This document shows positions 6,524 to 10,000 of a DNA stretch of 10,000 bases, in pieces. The first letter of the stretch is position 1; every line of letters begins with the position of its first letter. The DNA lies in contig JAIWOH010000014.1 of NCBI GenBank assembly GCA_020216985.1, forward strand, positions 1 to 10,000. The letters are read 5' to 3'. Origin of the DNA: Nitrospira sp. Its GTDB lineage: Bacteria; Nitrospirota; Nitrospiria; Nitrospirales; Nitrospiraceae. Made by a program: the position numbers and the translations under genes. Under the pieces are notes generated by a model. That model was given only the letters and a program-made list of their open reading frames with translations, was not told the DNA's origin and made no database searches.

Positions 6524-7442
6524 TGGCGCCGCCCCCTCCGAAATTACCCCCTCCGCCTCGAAACCCGCCGCCCATGCCTCCCCCCATGCCTCCGAATGAA
6601 CCGCCGTGCCAGCCTCCGCCTCGACTGCTGTACCACAGCCAGTCGTCCGCCGCTTGATACCTTCTGCCCCTTCCGCTGGCGCCGGCCGCGGAGAAGGCCA
6701 GGAGCACCGCGAGTGTGATCGCCCCCGCGATCAACGCCGGCACCACCCAAGGAGCCAGCAGTGCCGACATCCCGGCGCCGACGAGCGACCCAACCAATCG
6801 ATGGATCCCCATCAAGCCGACTCCCACCATAATACCGACGAGAACGGCCGTTCCGATCGACCCGATGCCATCTGGCTCCTGTGGCCGGACTGCCCGTTCA
6901 GGCGCTTGATAGGTTCCCTCGATGGTCCGGAGAATCGCGTCAACACCGGCGGAGACGCCGCCCGCGAAATTTCCGGCTCGAAATTGGGGCGCGATGTCGT
7001 TCCTGATGATTTGCGCCGATCGTGCGTCGGTCAAGTCACCTTCCAGCCCATAGCCGACTTCGATCCGGATCTTCCGCTCCCGCATGACGATCAGGAGCAG
7101 CACGCCGTTGTCGGTGCCTTTGACACCCAGTCGCCACGTCGTCGCCACGCGATGGGAAAATTCTTCAAGGGATTCGCCTTCCAGGGAGGGAAGAAGCAAC
7201 ACGGCGACTTGATTGGTCGTCTTAGCCTCATGGTCCGCCAGCTTGGCTTCGATCGACTCTTTGGCCGAGGCAGGCAGGACGTGAGCCAGGTCCACGACAC
7301 GGCCCGTCAAGGCCGGCACATCGAGTCCCAAGGCAGGAACGGCCGTCGCAAGCAGGATCCAAAAAGCGGACCACAAGGCGCCTCGGTAAAACTGGATGGT
7401 CGGCCGCTCTTTCACCGTTTCCGCTTGAACTCCGAGCTTCAC
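6510..7442 (-). CDS. YgcG-like TPM-domain protein with glycine-rich tail
   Basis: This protein of about 310 residues has a hydrophobic signal or anchor (about 20-39, ending ALGLDVP), a TPM domain (about 42-175), one or two further membrane segments (about 195-215 and 222-252), and a low-complexity Gly-rich tail (about 275-310; GGMGGGMGGGF). TPM signatures are GRVVDLAHVLP (47-57), TNQVAVLLLPSLEGESLEEFS (76-96), a KGTDNGVLLLI segment (108-118) and IRIEVGYGLEGDLTDA (125-140). This is the layout of E. coli YgcG and relatives; the TPM domain is expected on the periplasmic side. The start is GTG 7442, 8 bases after the lemA stop, with poor ribosome-site support; GTG at residue 10 (7415) is an alternative that keeps the signal sequence. 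The close spacing to lemA and the overlap with the next TPM gene mark one transcription unit. Its molecular activity is not established. Confidence 0.9.
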   Translation of the reverse strand: MKLGVQAETVKERPTIQFYRGALWSAFWILLATAVPALGLDVPALTGRVVDLAHVLPASAKESIEAKLADHEAKTTNQVAVLLLPSLEGESLEEFSHRVATTWRLGVKGTDNGVLLLIVMRERKIRIEVGYGLEGDLTDARSAQIIRNDIAPQFRAGNFAGGVSAGVDAILRTIEGTYQAPERAVRPQEPDGIGSIGTAVLVGIMVGVGLMGIHRLVGSLVGAGMSALLAPWVVPALIAGAITLAVLLAFSAAGASGRGRRYQAADDWLWYSSRGGGWHGGSFGGMGGGMGGGFRGGGGNFGGGGASGNW

Positions 7443-7449
7443 CGTGCGC

Positions 7450-8064
7450 TTAGAACTTCACGTCCGGCGGTTTGGCAACGGCGCTTTCGTCCGACACGGA
7501 GAAATTCGGCTTCTCTTCCATGTGCAGAATAAATTTGGCCGTCAAGTTAGTCGGAAAATAGCGGACCATCTTGTTGTACTCCGCGACCTTTTCGATATAC
7601 CGTTTGCGTGCGACGGCGATCCGATTTTCAGTGCCTTCCAATTGGCTCTGTAGGTCTCGAAAGTTTTGGTCCGCCTTCAGGTTGGGATAGTTTTCGGCAA
7701 TGGCAATGAGACGGCCCAACGCGGCGGTAAGGCCGGCCTGCGCCTTTTGAAATTCCTCGAACGCCGCCGGATCCTTCAACATCTCGGGAGTGACCTGGGT
7801 GGCGGTGGCCTTGGACCGGGCGTTCACGACCGCTTCCAGCGTTTCCCGTTCATGCTCGGCGTACCCCTTTACCGTCGCCACAAGATTGGGAATCAGATCG
7901 GCCCGCCGCTGATATTGGTTGACGACCTCGCTCCACGCCGCTTTGGTATCTTCATCCAACCCCTGCAAATCGTTGTATCCGCAGCCGGACAGCGCCATCA
8001 CCCCGGCGACCGCCATTCCGCATATCCCCTTCCGCCAGCATCTCCACTGCCATCCATGAGTCAT
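7450..8064 (-). CDS. lemA: LemA family lipoprotein
   Basis: This 204-residue LemA protein is a mostly helical envelope protein of uncertain function found widely beside TPM or HtpX genes. The chosen ATG at 8064 has an excellent ribosome site (AAGGGAGGAG, six bases away) and gives a short signal peptide with the lipobox LSGC, Cys28 being the lipidation site. An in-frame extension to 8151 is rejected because it lacks these features. The LemA domain covers about 35-195: QRRADLIPNLVATVKGYA (51-68) is the hallmark, followed by a helix with ERETLEAVVNARSKA, then ENYPNLKA and the end RYIEKVAEYNKMVRYFP. Twelve-residue spacing between the lipobox and the first helix is normal. It is the first gene of a three-gene unit with two TPM genes. 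Divergent candidate -10 elements lie upstream at 8120-8129. Confidence 0.94.
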   Translation of the reverse strand: MTHGWQWRCWRKGICGMAVAGVMALSGCGYNDLQGLDEDTKAAWSEVVNQYQRRADLIPNLVATVKGYAEHERETLEAVVNARSKATATQVTPEMLKDPAAFEEFQKAQAGLTAALGRLIAIAENYPNLKADQNFRDLQSQLEGTENRIAVARKRYIEKVAEYNKMVRYFPTNLTAKFILHMEEKPNFSVSDESAVAKPPDVKF

Positions 8065-8119
8065 GTGGTTCTCCTCCCTTGACACACCGCGCTCCCTGTT
8101 GTTGCGTACCCACGACGAC

Positions 8120-8129
8120 ATGCTACCAT
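8120..8129. promoter_or_regulatory. Overlapping divergent extended -10 candidates (lemA / DUF3703 gene)
   Basis: The bases ATGCTACCAT read TGC-TACCAT on the plus strand (hexamer 8124-8129) and TGG-TAGCAT on the minus strand (hexamer 8125-8120). Each is a TGn extended -10 with 4 of 6 matches. On the plus strand TTGCGT (8102-8107) is 16 bases upstream; on the minus strand no -35 is evident. The two promoters, if real, could not both be occupied. Confidence 0.35.
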
Positions 8130-8213
8130 GACAGCGGCCTATGGAGCACACAGGCTCCGGGACAAGATGAACGTGTCGCGAAAGGCGACGGATACGGGAA
8201 AAGAAATTGAACC

Positions 8214-8564
8214 ATGCACCCTGTGTTACGAGAAGCCTACGAGCGAGAGTTGGCAGCCGCGAGAGAGGATAATGCCGCCGGCCGTTTGGACCAGGCCTTT
8301 GCTCACCTGGAGCGGGCGCACATTCTTGGCCAGTCGTTCACCCTCCCCCATGCGAGAGCCCATTGGGAGATGTTGAAGGTGGGCTGGAAACGGCGTGATA
8401 CAGTGGAAATCACCGGCCAGATCGTGAGAATCGCGGGGTCTTTGCTCTTCACGTGGCTCTGGGTTCCGGTGGGCAACACCGGAGGGGCGCGGGTCTCCCC
8501 CTTCAAGCCCATGCCTATTCCGGAAGAGCTGCAAAAACTGTTGAAAGAGTATGGGCAGGGTTGA
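8214..8564 (+). CDS. DUF3703 family protein
   Basis: This small protein of 116 residues matches my recollection of the DUF3703 family. Residues 1-35 form an amphipathic helical pair (VLREAYERELAAARE, then GRLDQAFAHLERAH). The family-like core follows: AHILGQ (35-40), LPHARAH (44-50) with His46 and His50 four apart, and an MLKVGW segment (53-58). A short hydrophobic segment (about 69-85) may be a buried helix or a single membrane pass, and the end contains VPVGNTGGARVSPFKPMPIPEEL. The four His residues (31, 36, 46, 50) could bind metal, and I recall family members near metal-efflux genes, but neither point is supported by neighbours here. The function is unknown. The ATG has only weak GGGAAAAG upstream. 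The gene stands alone, divergent from lemA and convergent with the bactofilin gene. Confidence 0.82.
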   Translation: MHPVLREAYERELAAAREDNAAGRLDQAFAHLERAHILGQSFTLPHARAHWEMLKVGWKRRDTVEITGQIVRIAGSLLFTWLWVPVGNTGGARVSPFKPMPIPEELQKLLKEYGQG

Positions 8565-8586
8565 CGGTAACGATTCGCACCGGTGC

Positions 8587-8617
8587 CGGCTGCGGGTTGC
8601 CGACGAACCCGCAGCCG
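8587..8617. terminator. Perfect 12-bp hairpin between convergent genes
   Basis: CGGCTGCGGGTT (8587-8598) pairs without mismatch to AACCCGCAGCCG (8606-8617) around the 7-base loop GCCGACG. It sits in the 68-base gap between the DUF3703 gene and the bactofilin gene, so it probably marks transcript ends in both directions. Neither side has a T-run, so termination may need Rho or the hairpin may serve as an RNA-end block. Confidence 0.55.
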
Positions 8618-8632
8618 CCGTCGGACGAGCGC

Positions 8633-9154
8633 TTACGTGTTTTCGTCGCCGTTCGGCCTGTCTTCTTCCCGCTTCAGAGGCGTCCGCGCAGGTTGTCCGA
8701 CGGGGTAGAGTTTGTGCTCTTTATGTTCGCGAGAAGCGCTTTTCTGAACGGACTCCGCCATTTCCAACGTCCCGTTCATCCGCACGCCTTCTTCGATGGA
8801 CAGCAACGGCGTCTTGAGGCTCCCGTTCATCACCGCGGGAGACAGCAGAGTGACCCTCTCAGATGCCTGGACGTCACCGGTGATCGTGCCCTCGGATACC
8901 ACCGATCCGGCCGTGACCTTCGCCGTAATCACCGCTTCCGGCCCGACCACAAGACCGCCGTCGGCGTGGATCTCTCCGTCAAAAGCCCCGTCGATCCGCA
9001 CCGTCCCGGAATAGGTAATGACTCCCTTGAAGGCCACGCCCTTTCCTACGAACGCGATCACCGACTCGGCCGACGCCGTCCTGCCGCCGGTGGTGACCCT
9101 CCGATCCAACGTCATCCCGTCTTCCGCGTAGGCCGTATTCTCTTGCTTCCACAT
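8633..9154 (-). CDS. Bactofilin (polymer-forming cytoskeletal protein)
   Basis: This 173-residue protein has the bactofilin core at about residues 31-132, which folds as a right-handed beta-helix that polymerises end to end without nucleotides. Visible repeats have the usual Gly-x-[VI]-x-G-x-[IV] rhythm: GVAFKGVITYSGTVRIDGAFDGEI (39-62), LVVGPEAVITAKV (68-80), SEGTITGDVQASERVTL (87-103) and the closing EEGVRMNGTLEM (121-132). Flexible tails are typical: about 30 polar residues before and a charged tail after (HKEHK, then Pro, Arg and Glu). Bactofilins organise wall synthesis, stalks or polar proteins at the membrane. The N-terminus starts MWKQENTAY and lacks an obvious hydrophobic membrane-targeting stretch. 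A strong GGAGGGGGAGGG precedes the ATG. It lies 78 bases after the PilZ-protein gene in the same direction. The identification is firm; the specific role is unknown. Confidence 0.93.
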   Translation of the reverse strand: MWKQENTAYAEDGMTLDRRVTTGGRTASAESVIAFVGKGVAFKGVITYSGTVRIDGAFDGEIHADGGLVVGPEAVITAKVTAGSVVSEGTITGDVQASERVTLLSPAVMNGSLKTPLLSIEEGVRMNGTLEMAESVQKSASREHKEHKLYPVGQPARTPLKREEDRPNGDENT

Positions 9155-9232
9155 GGATCCCTCCCCCTCCGTCTATCAATTTAGTTGTTCGAACGCTCGC
9201 CAGTCGACGCTATCTCTCTATCGGCTTTACGG

Positions 9233-9844
9233 CTATTTTATTGAGTACCGCTTCTCCCGCATGCCTTGCTGATCATCACAACCGGATTGTCCGATCAAGC
9301 AAGAGTCCTCCTGACCGAAGCAACCGCTTCTATATGGACCGACGGTCTTGGGGGAAATCGAAGGTGTGGAACCGGCCTGAGAACGGATGAACGAAAGAAG
9401 CCGTTTGTTTTCCCTGGCTTTTCGGAGAAACTTGAACGCGATGCCGCGCGCGCCGACCGAGCGGACGATCGCCGGCACCTCGATCGGCGGCTCCTGTTCG
9501 CTCACGACGATCTCCAAATAGTAAATGTCGTCGACGGCCACGGGCGCATCACTTTTTATTTTGCACCCCCCGAGAGACATGTCGATCACCGTCCCCTCGC
9601 CGCGGACTTGTCCTCCCGAAAACGATAGGCGCAGCCGCACTGGAATGCGCAGATGTTCCCGGCGATCGAGCATGGACCCGAAGATCGTTCTCACTTCGGC
9701 CCAGGCCAAGAAACGATGGCCGCACGATCGACAGAAAAAAGGAACAAACCGAACCCACGACGCGGCCAACTCCCGCAGCGATTGCGGACGCGAGCGAAAC
9801 GTTTGGTCCCTCCAACACTGCGGGCATACCATTTCCTGGTCCAT
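9233..9844 (-). CDS. Zinc-ribbon plus PilZ domain protein (predicted c-di-GMP receptor)
   Basis: The 203-residue product begins with a zinc-ribbon-like module: CPQC (7-10) and CRSCGHRF (38-45) give two Cys-x2-Cys knuckles 27 residues apart. A PilZ domain follows at about 60-150. It has both cyclic di-GMP contacts, the RxxxR motif (Arg62 to Arg66 in RREHLR) and DMSLGG (88-93) matching [D/N]xSxxG, so binding is predicted. The tail (155-203) is low in structure with three further cysteines (175, 182, 189). The ATG at 9844 is chosen because GAGGTG lies about eight bases upstream; a TTG at 9859 would add five residues. The first Cys pair and the second are separated by a hydrophobic stretch (VRFVPFF) that may be part of the ribbon or a membrane-touching helix. 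Its neighbour downstream is a bactofilin. The target process is unknown. Confidence 0.88.
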   Translation of the reverse strand: MDQEMVCPQCWRDQTFRSRPQSLRELAASWVRFVPFFCRSCGHRFLAWAEVRTIFGSMLDRREHLRIPVRLRLSFSGGQVRGEGTVIDMSLGGCKIKSDAPVAVDDIYYLEIVVSEQEPPIEVPAIVRSVGARGIAFKFLRKARENKRLLSFIRSQAGSTPSISPKTVGPYRSGCFGQEDSCLIGQSGCDDQQGMREKRYSIK

Positions 9845-9877
9845 CCGTCCGCACCTCAATTCAACTTCGCTTAATCG

Positions 9878-9902
9878 CCGCCTCTATCGGGTCGAGAGGC
9901 GG
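9878..9902. repeat. Inverted repeat, proximal copy (CGCCTCT-N9-AGAGGCG)
   Basis: CGCCTCT (9879-9885), nine bases, then AGAGGCG (9895-9901); one more C-G pair (9878 and 9902) makes the stem 8 bp. It lies 34 bases upstream of the PilZ-protein start, at or just after the predicted transcription start. It shares both arms and spacing with the copy at 9946-9969. It may be an operator or an RNA hairpin in the leader. Confidence 0.65.
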
Positions 9903-9909
9903 AGATTAC

Positions 9910-9937
9910 AGACTAGCGACCTTTGCCGCACAGTCAA
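9910..9937 (-). promoter_or_regulatory. Candidate promoter for the PilZ-protein gene
   Basis: On the minus strand TTGACT (9937-9932, 5 of 6) and TAGTCT (9915-9910, 3 of 6) are 16 bases apart. The predicted start, near 9903, is about 60 bases before the ATG. The poor -10 lowers confidence. Its position between two copies of the same inverted repeat supports it. Confidence 0.35.
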
Positions 9938-9945
9938 GGAAATTG

Positions 9946-9969
9946 CGCCTCTTGCCAGGAAAGAGGCGG
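9946..9969. repeat. Inverted repeat, distal copy (CGCCTCT-N9-AGAGGCG)
   Basis: CGCCTCT (9946-9952), nine bases (TGCCAGGAA), then AGAGGCG (9962-9968) and G at 9969. The two flanking spacer bases (T at 9953, A at 9961) also pair, giving an 8-bp stem with a 7-base loop. It is 67 bases from the proximal copy and directly upstream of the candidate -35. The last 31 bases of the window show no recognisable gene. Confidence 0.65.
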
Positions 9970-10000
9970 TCGGGTGAAAAACCGGTGGTTTAGTAAGACT

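Noticed and set aside
6541..6620. Repetitive-looking GC tract with recurring CCGCC and CATGCCTCC units
   Set aside because: It is the coding sequence of the glycine/methionine-rich tail of the YgcG-like protein and not an independent repeat array.
6606..7532. A 308-codon open frame on the plus strand opposite the YgcG-like gene
   Set aside because: Arg/Asp/His-rich, no motifs, entirely antisense to a clear signal-peptide plus TPM gene and overlapping the end of lemA.
8065..8151. N-terminal extension of LemA up to 8151
   Set aside because: It would bury the AAGGGAGGAG ribosome site and put 29 extra residues ahead of a complete lipoprotein signal peptide.
9169..9177. The 9-mer GATAGACGG upstream of bactofilin, also upstream of murJ (5791-5799, minus) and at 2443-2451 (plus)
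   Set aside because: Three occurrences caught the eye, but one is in coding sequence, the contexts differ, and among all 9-mers in 10 kb such a coincidence is not remarkable.
8453..9184. A 243-codon plus-strand frame across the DUF3703 end and the bactofilin gene
   Set aside because: It overlaps two confidently assigned genes, crosses the intergenic hairpin and has Arg/Pro/His-biased composition.
9187..9194. GTTCGAAC palindrome between the PilZ and bactofilin genes
   Set aside because: An isolated 8-bp palindrome with no second copy or promoter relation that I could see.

Overview
The window looks like a stretch of chromosome from a GC-rich (roughly 60 % by eye) Gram-negative-type bacterium. 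It has a membrane-anchored monofunctional peptidoglycan glycosyltransferase (MtgA), a lipobox-bearing LemA and a bactofilin. The mix of housekeeping genes with LemA/TPM proteins, DUF3703 and a PilZ protein would fit Nitrospirota (Nitrospira-like) or a similar deep-branching lineage. That placement is a guess from gene content, not from any search. I see no transposase, phage gene, integrase, CRISPR array, tRNA or rRNA, and no toxin-antitoxin or defence cassette. Thirteen protein genes cover nearly the whole window.

Layout. (1) 29-1467: engB (GTPase for 50S assembly, minus) is divergent from mtgA (plus). (2) 1536-2980, minus: an unrecognised 188-residue protein followed by an isoaspartyl peptidase/asparaginase whose TTG start overlaps the upstream stop; the pair is preceded by a near-perfect extended -10 promoter. 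(3) 3096-5761, minus: murJ (lipid II flippase), ogt (O6-alkylguanine repair) overlapping it by ATGA, then dtd (D-aminoacyl-tRNA deacylase) beyond a hairpin with a T-run at the ogt stop. (4) 5861-8064, minus: a tight lemA - TPM - TPM operon for one lipoprotein and two membrane proteins. (5) 8214-8564, plus: a DUF3703 protein, divergent from lemA. (6) 8633-9844, minus: a zinc-ribbon/PilZ protein followed by a bactofilin. The region upstream of the PilZ gene carries two copies of an inverted repeat with the same arms and the same 9-base spacing, on either side of a candidate promoter.

Functional picture. Cell-envelope work dominates: MurJ flips lipid II, MtgA polymerises it, bactofilin scaffolds local wall or membrane processes, the PilZ protein may connect nearby processes to cyclic di-GMP, and LemA/TPM proteins are envelope proteins of uncertain role. 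The rest is quality control: Ogt for DNA, Dtd for mischarged tRNA, isoaspartyl peptidase for damaged peptides, EngB for ribosome assembly. The most unusual signals are the paired inverted repeats at the right end, the likely leaderless murJ transcript, the nested hairpin plus extended -10 at 3026-3075, and the zinc-ribbon-PilZ fusion. I do not see a clearly new multi-gene system.
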